The position numbers and the translations under genes were made by a program. The notes beneath the pieces were generated by a model. It was given only the letters and a program-made list of their open reading frames with translations, searched no databases and had not been told where the DNA came from. A stretch of DNA of 64,000 nucleotides from Acanthococcus lagerstroemiae (taxonomy: Eukaryota > Arthropoda > Insecta > Hemiptera > Eriococcidae). Location of the stretch: positions 5,270,001-5,334,000 of the forward strand of contig CM063114.1 in the NCBI GenBank assembly GCA_031841125.1, in the 5' to 3' direction. Below, piece by piece: positions 10,914-20,066 of this stretch (position 1 is the stretch's first letter; every line of letters starts with the position of its first letter).

Positions 10914-11690
10914 GTTACTTGTCGTATAAAGCATGAGTTGAAAATCTTCTTTTCTGAATTCTGAAATATATTTGTGTTTTTCTAAGGAAGCAGAATGTGT
11001 CCTTTTTCAGTAAAATAAGCTTTTGTTCTCCTGAAGCACAAGAAGAAAATTCGTATTTTGACGTGATTGAACTTCTTTTCATTCATATAGGTGAGAACAA
11101 ATATTGGTCTCTTCTGAATAAAAAGGACATACTCTTGTAGAGACCTAGCCCTGATCTTTTGAGCTAACCAAAAAAAAAAAAATATTACGAGGAGCGACTC
11201 GTTGGTTTTCAAGAAGGGTCTCTTTCCCGCCAACCCTGTGGGTTTGTGGACACCTTTAAAAGCCTGCTCATATCGAAGGATTTGGCCTCATTTCTTGAAG
11301 AAACAACCTAAGTTCTTTTCATTCTTCAAATTTAGGATCAACTTTTTGCTTCCACTGTGAATGAAAGTTGAATTCCTTTTCTTTTTTATTATTATTATTT
11401 TTTGTGAAGGAGGTAAATTTTTTGTTTCTTTCCTTGAGAAGAAAGAAAAAGTCATTAATTTTTCTGAATCAAAGAGGAAATTTCTGTTTCTCTTCGAAAT
11501 TCAAGGATTTGTTTTACTTAGTTGTTCTAAGGAAGATACAAATTGCTCGATTCCTCTACAAGACAGGCATTGTTCTTCTGATGAATAATACGGGACTTTT
11601 TCTTTTTGTTTCCGCGTGGATTTTTTCTTCTTTTATCTAAGGTCAGACTGGGAGATTGTTACGTTCTTTCCCTGTATGAGAGGGAACATA
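10217..11690. repeat. Degenerate A/T-run repeat region with long homopolymers
   Basis: This stretch is made of loosely repeated words such as TTTCCTTGA(T/G)GAAAGA and AAAATTCTC, a run of more than 30 T near 10650-10682 and a run of more than 30 A near 10877-10911. The part 11150-11690 parallels 7920-8440. Open reading frames here are lysine- or phenylalanine-rich products of the repeats and are not genes. Confidence 0.6.
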
Positions 11691-12631
11691 TTGAACTGTC
11701 AACCAGATCGGCAAATTGCGAACCGTAGGAGAAAATGCTGATGTACGAACGGCCAACTGAACCAATAGTGTATCGAAAATGAGATGTAGGAAAGAAGGAG
11801 GATAGTCTCAGGACACTTCGTACATCTTCCTCATTTCAGAAGAAAACATGTGTAATTATTATTCTAAACATTCTCTTGCACCGCCATTGGATAGCGCAAT
11901 TTATGGAGTACAAACTGAAAAAAAAAATGGTTAGAGTGCACTACAAGGCGTACAGGCCATGTTTTTTAAATTTGTCTGTTTGTCCAGACTATTCACCAAT
12001 GTATGAGATAGTGTGGACAATATAGAATTTCTGAATAAACGCGGGTTATACGTTACAAAATATATTGACGAATGTATATCTATGGATAAATATGTAATAT
12101 TCAGTTAGTGAGATTCAGGCAGTAGTCACAGACGAAATTTTCTGTGCCAGCACATAATTCGTGAACTCATCTGTTACTGCCCGTAAAGCGTTGAAAATTT
12201 TCGTCCCTGGGAATTGCACCCGTGGATTACTTACTGTAGGTTTGTAAAAACGAGGCATTCTGTGAAGAGATGAGGAAATAATCACTTTACTTTCATTCTG
12301 TGAAGTTACTACCTGCAGCGTATGAATATAACATTGTGTCCAGACAATCCCATAGGTCACTGTTTTCATTCAACCGATCATTACGAAAAATTTTTGCAAA
12401 AATGCTTGATTTCAAGTATACTTTAACTGACATTACTCGCCTACTTTCGTGACACGATTCCACAATTTCTGGGCAAAATATTCAAAAATGCGTACTTTTA
12501 ATTCAAATCACAAAAACCGCTCGAAAACAATAATCGTATTTTTTGCAGGATGATAAGCAGTGCCCTCCACCATTTCGAGTACGATGTATTCAAAGCCTGT
12601 CCCAGAATTACATGCAATGAGCTCGTACACA
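11691..12631. other. No gene recognised
   Basis: AT-rich sequence with no frame resembling a known protein and no inverted or direct repeats that I could find. Confidence 0.3.
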
Positions 12632-12800
12632 CAGGGCTCCCGAGAAGGGGGGAAAGGATACTTTCCCCAGGGCCCGGGTTTTTTGAGGGGGCCCGCAGAG
12701 TCACAGAAATCATAATTATCAAATAGACAATATGCCAAATAATTTCAGTATAGGCCTGCAGATTTTTCCACCGGGCCCGGTTTGGCTCTTGGCGGCCCTG
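12632..12800. mobile_element. Short hAT-type MITE, 169 bp
   Basis: The ends read CAGGGCTCCC and GGCGGCCCTG, an imperfect inverted repeat starting with CAG. The interior is GC-rich and partly palindromic (GGGCCCGG words). Flanks are CGTACACA and CGTACACG, a 7-of-8 match to an 8-bp target duplication as expected for hAT. Confidence 0.72.
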
Positions 12801-12862
12801 CGTACACGGACGCCGTACGCTTTTCAGGGGCAACAAAAAGACCCTGCAACTTGAACTTTAGT

Positions 12863-13183
12863 CTATTTTGAGTTGAACGAGCGTGCACCGATCGAAATCG
12901 GTACTGGTTGAACGAAACGAGTTCGTATGTTGCCTACAGACTGCATTGGCAGGAAGCGCCCCAACTTGCGCGACAATTGGGTGCTGCAGCATGACAATGC
13001 GCGGTCAGGCGAGTATGGTGGATGTGGGAGGATTGTCAGACATGCGTCCGCCAGGAAGTGCATTGTTGAGGCAGATGTGTGAGGTCGGACATTGTCAAGG
13101 TGCAGTACCCAATTGTCGCGCAAGTCGGGACGCTTCCTGCCAATGTGGTCTGTAGGCAACATACGAACTCGATTTACGGGCAT
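12863..13183 (-). pseudogene. Fold-back mariner transposase fragment
   Basis: On the minus strand the peptide NWVLHLDNVRPHTSAST followed by LPHPPYSPDRA carries the second and third catalytic aspartates of a mariner-type DD34D transposase (consensus HDNARPH and PPYSPDL). About 95 bp of it (13080-13172) is repeated in inverted orientation at 12919-13013, where the plus strand reads LQHDNARSGEY. The locus is therefore a palindrome made of two head-to-head copies with a spacer of about 65 bp. Much shorter than the usual 340-residue protein; not functional. Confidence 0.8.
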
Positions 13184-13236
13184 TGGTCCTGGCGAATATA
13201 GGAGGGAAATTTAGTCCTGTACAAAAGTCAGAACTC

Positions 13237-13480
13237 TGTGTGTTTTTCCCATAAGAACGAAAGGGAGCTTGTGGCATCGATTCCCCTAATCCAATCGACC
13301 TAAAACTTTGTAGTTTTCTTTTTTGTTTTGATTTTATTGGAACTACTTTAGGAGACGAATCAGAGAAAATTCAGAAAAAAATATCACCAAGAGTAAATAA
13401 CGACTACCTTAATGTGTGAAGAAAGTTGTGTGTTCCTCTCAAGTATTCCTAACATCCTTCCAGCTTACCCTCCCAGACTA
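13237..13480 (-). repeat. Dispersed repeat, inverted relative to 45400-45630
   Basis: Read on the minus strand this matches 45400-45630 over its length: TGGAAGGATGTT, ACTTGAGAGGAACACACAAC, CGTTATTTACTCTTGGTGAT and GCCACAAGCTCCCTTTCGTT appear in the same order. A third, more degraded relative is at about 30220-30340. Confidence 0.75.
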
Positions 13481-13529
13481 TTATGAGTGCTGAGGGAATA
13501 AAGTTCCAATCTGCATTTGCTAGGACGAA

Positions 13530-13712
13530 ACGATGGGGGGAGGGTGAAGCATCCCCAATAATTTGACAGTTGGCAAATTTTGAAACTGTTCATTTGAATT
13601 TTTCATTTTCGAAGAACGTTTGTTTGTTAATTTTTTTTTCAATTGAAGAATATTTTGATTAAAATGTCGATAAATTTTCAAATTTTTTAACCCCCCTCCC
13701 CCTCCCTCAACC
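13530..13712 (-). repeat. Dispersed repeat, inverted relative to 43600-43812
   Basis: Shared with the other locus in inverse orientation: a C/G homopolymer end, AATTGAAAAAAAA, AAACGTTCTT, ATTCAAATGAACAGTTTC and CAACTGCCAAAT. Confidence 0.65.
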
Positions 13713-14040
13713 ACCCAAAAAATTGAAAGTCATGTTTGTTTCATCTCTGCTGATTTGCCAGTGAAAGTGCTACTTTTCACTTGCAAAATACTAAAGTAAA
13801 CATCGTCTTTCTCATCATGTATTATAAAAAATAGTTGTTCTTATGCACGTGAATCGTGTATAACTGCAAGGAAAAACTAGGCGCGTAGTCGAAAGTTCCA
13901 TCACCTCTTCAAATTATCAACCAGTTAAAACGAGGTACACTCCTTTATGCTGCATTTCCTCTTAGTATTTGCTGTGCACATTCTAACAAGAATCCCTGAA
14001 TCAGCATTTGCGCAAACGCACCATTTCATTTTGCGCAGAC

Positions 14041-14100
14041 AGGGGTCTTTTCACCATAATTTGCGCAGTCAGGGGTCTTTTCACCATAATTTGCGCAGTC
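14041..14100 (+). repeat. Perfect 30-bp tandem duplication
   Basis: The 30 bases at 14041-14070 are repeated without change at 14071-14100. A partial third unit (TTGCGCAG) precedes them. Confidence 0.95.
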
Positions 14101-14296
14101 GTTATACGTCCGGATTTTTGGCATCTGATTTATTCGGACCAAACTCTTACTCCAAAAAAAGTCGGTACTCGTCGAATTCGTTTTCAAGAAATTGATCGAA
14201 TCGATGGAATTCAAAAAAAGTGCTTTTTATCAGTTGGTAATATTGAATAAGCCACCGCAGTTTTGCAAATAAGATGCGACGCGAGAAGTTGAAAAA
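14101..14296 (+). repeat. Left half of the repeat split by the GT92-1 block
   Basis: Matches 8640-8855. A shorter match to its end, GATAAGATAC..GAGAAGTTG, also precedes the second gene block at 20067-20095. Confidence 0.7.
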
Positions 14297-14913
14297 AACA
14301 AGTATACTAAATTTTGGAAGGCAGTGTGGTATATTTAACTTCTTTTCGCTTACACACTAAGTGGTCAATTACAACCAAGGGAAATTATAATGTACAATGG
14401 TTTGCAAAAGTTCACGGATAATATCCATAACAAAACGTATCCTACAACGTAGCAAAAAAATTGAATTTAAAGTAAATGTAGTAGCGATGACGTCTACGAT
14501 TTAGCAAACCTTCGTTATTATTGAAGCTGGTATACATGTGCTGAAGAAATACAGACACAGCCAGTACTGTTCTTTATACGTGACCAAGACTACGAAAAAT
14601 AACCTATCGTCAGAACATTCAATTTTCACTTTTTTGACGACTTTTATTATGAAAAGGACGCCTTTTTTAATGGTAGAAACCGCAATGTCCTAATTTTTTT
14701 GTTACTTCACAAATCGATCTCAAACACGAACATGTGAACGCGGGGAAAAGTACATGATTTTTAAACGCGGTTTTCTTGAACAGTAGTGCTTTGATGATAG
14801 GTATTTTTCGGTAGTCGAGGTCACATATGAACCAACGTGTTCGTTTGATAGGGCAGACGCAGTGTCAATTTCCAAGCAATCACTTTTTGCATAAGACGTT
14901 TTCACTGAACTGG

Positions 14914-15048
14914 AGTGCATGGCAACCGCCATTTTAATAGCAAAAACGACCTACAATAGTTGTTCGGCTGCGCGGACTAATCCGCTTCACTGAACGCCTA
15001 TCCTCGGTCTTCTCTGCTGCTAAAATAGCGGTTTGCCATACCCCCATT
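14914..15048. repeat. Short inverted-repeat element in the GT92-1 3' flank
   Basis: GCATGGCAACCGCCATTTTA near the left end is matched, inverted, by TAAAATAGCGGTTTGCCATA near 15025-15045, followed by CCCCC. A homologous element sits at 20633-20782 downstream of the second gene, so it predates the duplication. A right-arm-only copy lies at 21850-21890. Confidence 0.7.
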
Positions 15049-15162
15049 AAGATAACTAACTGCACTAACTTATTATCCATTTTGACACTGTATATCCAGT
15101 TATGCGACCTCAAACAGTCCTCATCGCATCTTCCAATAATTAGCTACAAATGAAAACACAGA

Positions 15163-16701
15163 TTACAATTTGAGAAGACCAAGTGTACTCAGAACAGGCA
15201 GCACTCTTCCAATCAAGGCCTCCTTATATCTCCATACATTTGCATCAGTAATGTTAGCTGCTCCTCTACACTTATCCCTTAAGCTGTGGTAGCAATAATG
15301 TTGTAGCTTAGCTGCATTCGGGGAAAACCAGTATATTTGCTTACAACCGCCGAAGCACGTGTGAACGGTGTGTTGCGTATCAAATTTTATATTATCGGGC
15401 TTACGAAAACATTTCATTTGGTATAAAAAAGGCTTCTCACTCTTAGTTTGGTTTTCCGTCCTGTGCACATGTCGGAGCATGTGTAGGTAATCCGGCACAT
15501 CCGGATAGTTCTGCTCGGGATACCTGTCATCGCCATGAAACCAGTAATTTTGCGCGCAAAATTGCGTCAAATTGTCTTTAGCATATGCTGGAATACTGTC
15601 AATCAAATCCTTCCAAGTGAATCCGTCCTGTGGTACTATAACTTCATCCACATCCATGAAGACTATGTATTTGTAATTATACATATTCCTGTATAGACAG
15701 TCGTGCAGTGCTATAAACTGGCTGCTCACGTACTCCTCAACGATTTGAAGGAACCTATCTTGGAGGATGGGTGTATTCGGTAGATCAGAGGGCAGTGTAA
15801 ATCGATGTAGCTGTACTTTACCTTCCTGTTCGTAATACTTCAGTACCTTAGAAACGTTCTCGTGATGGTGATGGTAATAGACGAATATTTTGTGAGCTCC
15901 GAGCAGGTTAACCAGTTCAACCCATTCTGCAATCCTAATAGAGATATCCAAGCGGGCGAAGTTTAGAGGTGTAGAGCAGACCGCGAAATCCTGCTTCTTT
16001 TCTGATTTGTTATAAATCACTCGCAAATGATTTGTCGCTGTGTCGCACTTCTTTTCGACTAGCGATACTGAATCAGGTACCTGGGAAGTGTGCTTTGCTT
16101 GTATGGGGCACGTAATGATATATATGGAATATTTTTTTCTTGCTCCAGGATAAAGAGAGATACACTCTGGCTTTATTGTTCTAACAATCTCTGGCTTGAA
16201 GAATCCCGGAAACCACATCTGACAAAACATAACCGCACTCTTTCTAATATGAAAACCTGTGACTAGTATTCTGACCGCGGGTTTTACGTCGCTTTTCGGG
16301 CGATTCTCGTAATAAGCAGCAAATAAATACCAAGCACCATTTGACGTTAAAAGCGACTGCCAGTATTCGTTGTGGAATGACTCGTGAAGTTGAGGATACG
16401 GCGCGCAATGATTGCTGAAGCTGTACTTGTCATGATGGAAGCTCGTGTTGGAGTAGGCCGACGGCAAGTTGGGAATTTCCTCGGATATATCTTGCAACAA
16501 AAGAGGCTGTGGTGTGTCTGTCCGTGGGCTTATAGTGCACAGCTCCAGGGGAATCGATCCATTTACCATACGAGTATTGCTAAGGTTCACAAAAAGTGCG
16601 ATGCCGCAGTAGACCGCGAAACTGACAAATAATAAAATATAGAAACGTACTAGCAATTGTCTGATTTTTGGTTTGATCCAGTTCATATCTTGTGGTAACA
16701 T
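15163..16701 (-). CDS. Glycosyltransferase family 92 (GT92/DUF23) protein, paralogue 1
   Basis: A 512-residue open frame without introns. Residues 1-18 are short and basic, and about 19-40 form a hydrophobic signal-anchor, giving a type II membrane protein, presumably of the Golgi or ER. A luminal stem of about 190 residues follows. From about 235 to 485 comes the GT92 domain: FAVCSTPLNFARLD, IRIAEWVELVNLLGAHKIFVYY, and YIVFMDVDEVIVP with the metal-binding D-x-D at D350-D352. C-terminal cysteines and NYWFHGDD are further conserved positions. Characterised GT92 members add galactose to fucose or N-glycans; the substrate here is unknown. The first ATG has a purine at -3; M6 is an alternative start. 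The 3' flank is homologous to that of the paralogue at 22004-23551. Confidence 0.93.
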   Translation of the reverse strand: MLPQDMNWIKPKIRQLLVRFYILLFVSFAVYCGIALFVNLSNTRMVNGSIPLELCTISPRTDTPQPLLLQDISEEIPNLPSAYSNTSFHHDKYSFSNHCAPYPQLHESFHNEYWQSLLTSNGAWYLFAAYYENRPKSDVKPAVRILVTGFHIRKSAVMFCQMWFPGFFKPEIVRTIKPECISLYPGARKKYSIYIITCPIQAKHTSQVPDSVSLVEKKCDTATNHLRVIYNKSEKKQDFAVCSTPLNFARLDISIRIAEWVELVNLLGAHKIFVYYHHHHENVSKVLKYYEQEGKVQLHRFTLPSDLPNTPILQDRFLQIVEEYVSSQFIALHDCLYRNMYNYKYIVFMDVDEVIVPQDGFTWKDLIDSIPAYAKDNLTQFCAQNYWFHGDDRYPEQNYPDVPDYLHMLRHVHRTENQTKSEKPFLYQMKCFRKPDNIKFDTQHTVHTCFGGCKQIYWFSPNAAKLQHYCYHSLRDKCRGAANITDANVWRYKEALIGRVLPVLSTLGLLKL

Positions 16702-16756
16702 GACAGCTGGCCCCTGTGTTCAAGTCGCTATAACCTACGTTAAAAAACAACGAATT

Positions 16757-16930
16757 CGGGTGACTAATTGGTATAAGTCATGCAGAGCTGTAAGAATGTT
16801 CATTCAAGTGGTAAAAACGTTTTCAGTGGTGTATGCATCGTTGTATTTTTTTTTTTTTTTTTAAATATGTTCCTGATAAGGCTGATAGTGCAATATGGTT
16901 TCGTAAACGGTCAGTGTATCTTCACTTGCC
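16757..16930 (+). repeat. Right half of the repeat split by the GT92-1 block
   Basis: Matches 8860-9010 (GTCATGCAG, CATTCAAG..GTAAAAACG, poly(T), GATAAGGCTGATAGT, GTAAACGGT). It lies just upstream of the GT92-1 start and may contain part of its promoter. Minus-strand CTTATACC near 16770 is the only TATA-like word seen and is weak. Confidence 0.7.
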
Positions 16931-17607
16931 AGTACGGACGTTATGGACATAGCCCAATCTAGCTCAGCTGTGCGTTAATTTTTTTTTTTTCTGGAGTACG
17001 CATAAAGCTATTTGTATAATGCATATGTTAGGAGGAGAAAGCGAAAACGGCCATTGAGCAAAAAAACTGACCACGACGCGGTTTGCTCCTTTGATAGCAG
17101 TGAAATCGGCCACAACGCATAGGTAATGTTGAAGGAAAATGAGTCAGAACGCGTTCTCTTGGATAAAAAAAGGCATAACGTGTTGTGGCAGAACAAATGA
17201 AGCTCTGGAACGGGTTGAAGAGAGTGTGCCAGAATGCGTTGTGGGAACCAAATAATTATTTTAATGTAAAATAATAGAAGTACAGAAAAAAAAATAGAAA
17301 TAAAAACTAATCTGAGAGAAAAAACCATAGAGATTCAAAAGCCTGACTACTCATTCTTACATGCTGATGGTTGTGGCATTTTGAATTACAAAGGACGCCA
17401 GTTCTTCTGAATTACACTTTTTATTGATGAAATATCTTTGACAAGTACAGTGTACGAAACCTTGTTGGCTGCCGGACGTATAGTACGGATGCTGACCCCA
17501 AAGATATTGACGTAGGGGGAATATCAGCGGAAGTAATGAAATCACTGTCAACAGCAGTGATTTCATTTCAAGCATAATATAAAGATCAATATTGCGTTCC
17601 TTGGTAC

Positions 17608-18006
17608 CTAGAACCTATACATACTACAGAAACTAGAAGAATTTATGTCGACAACAACTGCTAGAACACTTCTAGGGACGAGACGACCTCGGCCGACATC
17701 TGGAAGGCGGACCACAACATTCTGACCAACCACAATCGGTGGGAGTTTAGCATTCGATAACTTGAGCATTCTTTCAACTTGCTCCTGTAGTCCTTTTTTG
17801 GCGTCTTCACGCTGACTGTTAATGTCATTCTTTCGTTTGCAAAGACTACAAATAATGTGTACGTCTTCCGCATATTCGCCACACTGTGTATGAATGCGTT
17901 CATTACCAGACGAACATTCCTTCGGATTGGCCACACTCTTCTCACAGACTATGCAAAGAACGTCTCTTACAGTAACCTCATCCGGCTCTCCTTCATGACC
18001 GCTCAC
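17608..18006 (-). pseudogene. C-terminal fragment of a Ginger-type integrase protein (SCAND3/KRBA2-like tail)
   Basis: The 132-residue minus-strand frame contains a cysteine/histidine cluster (CIVCEKSV, then IHTQCGEY and CSLCKRK) followed by KLSNAKLPPIVVGQNVVVRL and PDVGRGRLVPRSVLAVVVD. The order zinc finger, short coiled region, then a VGD.V.V.VPDVDRGR box is that of the tail of Ginger-derived integrases and of vertebrate proteins such as SCAND3 and KRBA2. Similarity stops at FCSMYRF, about where the family continues YKIGTKHG, so the end is lost. The integrase core that should precede it is absent. It is transposon debris inside the element at 17026-18774, not a host gene. Confidence 0.7.
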
Positions 18007-18234
18007 ATCATTGTCGTCGTTGTGTTCCCGGTAGTGCTTAGAGTTCCGTACATATCTTCAGTCAGTGTCGAGTCTGCCAGTCTTATCCTCTGTGCACTTC
18101 CGGACATAGCCTAGTACGGACTAGTCGTTATACCCACATCCACATGTAGGGCACAATTTTTCTTACTGTTGATGCATTGAAGGCCTTCTGACCATGTTGA
18201 CTGTTGATTGTCGCTCATCCATGTGACAAGCATA

Positions 18235-18503
18235 CAGTGGCGGATCCAGGATTACACTAGGGGGGGGGGGCTAAATGTTGGAGAAAAAAAGAGCAAACAA
18301 AATTTTAAGCATGAATGCATGATTGTTGATAAGTGATAATGTTGATTCATTGATAACGCGATATGTATTCACGAACTGTGCTGTATGAGCGCTACTGTCA
18401 TTAAAAACATCGATGGCTAAAATAAGTGGAAAAGCGAGTGAATTTTTTTTTTTTTTGGGGGGGGGGCTATAGCCCCTTTAGCCCCTCCTTGGATCCGCCA
18501 CTG
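18235..18503. mobile_element. Non-autonomous hAT-type MITE, copy B
   Basis: Ends CAGTGGCGGATCCAGG and CCTTGGATCCGCCACTG form the inverted repeat, and the perfect 8-bp duplication CAAGCATA lies on both sides (18227-18234, 18504-18511). G runs follow both tips inward. The interior is almost identical to 2382-2643, so these copies are young relative to most repeats here. It is nested inside the Ginger-like element and is therefore younger than it. Confidence 0.95.
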
Positions 18504-18778
18504 CAAGCATATCACGAATATTCTGGTTAGAACGTTCCACCGAATCCTGGCTCTATGAGTGTCTAGGTTTTCCATGCACCAACGCGTTGAGGTTAGTTTC
18601 TATGCTCTTCTTTTGTACCATAACGCAATGTGCGCGTACTCAAGGTTTAATGACTTCCATGACGCGTCTTGGTTGCTTTGAATTGACCAGAACGCGATTT
18701 GTCCTACATCAGTTGGCACAACGCGTTGTAATTTTTTTTTGCTCAGTGGCCGTTTTCGCGTTCTGCTCCTAACACATA

Positions 18779-20066
18779 TAATAATAAGCCTTTATTGATT
18801 AGAGGTACATTACAGAACAGGAATGTGTGTCTCCCACGTGCTTCGCCCTCATTCCGAATGTACCCCTGGCCCATGGAGGGCAAAGGTACCCCTCACCCTC
18901 TCCCATTCCTTTCGATCTTGGGCAATCTGGTGAAAAAGTTTATTTTTGATATAACCGTCAATCTCGTTCCTCCACCTAGTTTTTTGTTTTCCTCTGCTTC
19001 TTGTTTTATGACTTAAGAACCAAAAGGTGGATTGGTAAGATAATCTATCTTGAGGTAGTCTCGCAACGTGCCACGCCTATCCCCATTTTAGGTTTCTAAT
19101 TAGTTGTACACAATTTTTTACGTTGGGAAGTTTTTCCCGGGTTACCTTCAGACTGATTTTGTCCTTTATTTTTATCCCTAGAATGGAGCGCATCATCGAA
19201 TTTTGGGCTGTTTCCTAAATACGTTGTTTCTGAGACTACTTCAAGCTCTTTATTACCGACCAAGATTTTTGGTTTCTTTTGGGAAGTTGTTATAATTTTG
19301 GATTTTTCAATGTTAATTGTTAGCCCTGCTAATTTTCTGCTTTCGTTCAGTTCTTGAATCATTTCTCCCAGCTCAACCAGTGATTCTGATTTAAGAACTA
19401 TATCGTCTGCAAACCTCAGGTTCGAAACTTTGATTTCGTTGATATTTAAGCCTTTGTTTCTCCATTCTAGCTGTCTGAAAACTTCCTCTAGGACCATGTT
19501 AAAAAGACTAGGTGACAGCGGGTCCCCTTGACGAACCCCCATTCTTATTCCAAAATATTCTCCCGTTTTGTTTGTAATGAGACGACTTTCTGGGCCCTGA
19601 ATACATTTCTTCTATCATTTTGGTAATTTAGTAAGGGACTCCCTGGTTTTGTAGTGCTCGTATCATGTACTGATGATTCAAAGAATCAAACGCCTCATTG
19701 TAGTCGATGAATGCCAAGCTTATATTCAGATTGTATTCCGAGGATTTTTCTAAAATTTGGTTTTTAGTGTGAAGATGATCTAGTGTAGAGTAGTTCTTCC
19801 TAAATCCTGCCTGGTTTGGGGGTTGTTGAAGTTCCAAGTAGTTTTTTATTCTCGTTTCCACGAGCTTGGAGAAGATTTTCGAGATTGTTGCGATGTCTAT
19901 TTCCTTTTTTGAATAGTAGCATTACATCAGAAAGTTTCCATGTTTTTTGGTATTTCCCCGGAGGACCAAATTTTGTTAAAGAGAGAGGTGATTGCCTTGA
20001 TCATCTCCTCGCCTCCATAAATAATGTGTTCGTTTTTTATTCCGTCGCTACTTGGCCCTTTCTGAT
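18779..20066 (-). pseudogene. LINE reverse transcriptase, RTE-like, 3' half, frame-broken
   Basis: Read on the minus strand from 20066 downwards the frames give KGPSSDGIKNEH, then LQQPPNQAGFRKNYSTLDH (Q-A-G-F-R box), SLAFIDYNEAFDSLNH, MGVRQGDPLSPSLFNM, and VSNLRFADDIVL with the catalytic F-A-D-D. Next come LAGLTINIEKSKI and a degraded C-terminal region. Stops and frameshifts separate the pieces (for example near 19620 and 19900). The 3' end is a short (TTA)n-like tail at 18779-18800 that abuts the CATA duplication of the Ginger-like element. The N-terminal endonuclease is missing. The left end stops where the GT92 duplication block begins. Confidence 0.9.

Larger units (their letters stand above)
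17026..18774. mobile_element. Ginger-like DNA transposon remnant, 1.75 kb
   Basis: The ends TGTTAGGAGGAGAAAGCG and (inverted) TGTTAGGAGCAGAACGCG form terminal inverted repeats that continue for about 45 bp (AAAACGGCCA, TGAGCAAAAAAA). Both sides carry the same 4-bp duplication CATA (17022-17025 and 18775-18778). Ends starting TGT with a 4-bp duplication fit Ginger elements, whose integrase resembles that of Gypsy retrotransposons. Just inside both ends are about ten irregular copies of a word like CAGAACGCGTTNTG. The interior holds a zinc-finger and integrase-tail fragment and a nested hAT MITE. The main DDE integrase core is missing. Confidence 0.78.

Noticed and set aside
12883..13155. 90-residue plus-strand frame with many cysteines
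   Set aside because: It is mostly antisense to the mariner fragment and crosses the palindrome.
14041..14100. CRISPR-like direct repeats
   Set aside because: Only two adjoining perfect units without spacers, in animal DNA; a simple tandem duplication.
15162..15163. Polyadenylation signal just downstream of GT92-1
   Set aside because: No clear AATAAA on the minus strand in the first 150 bases below the stop; I could not place a reliable transcript end.
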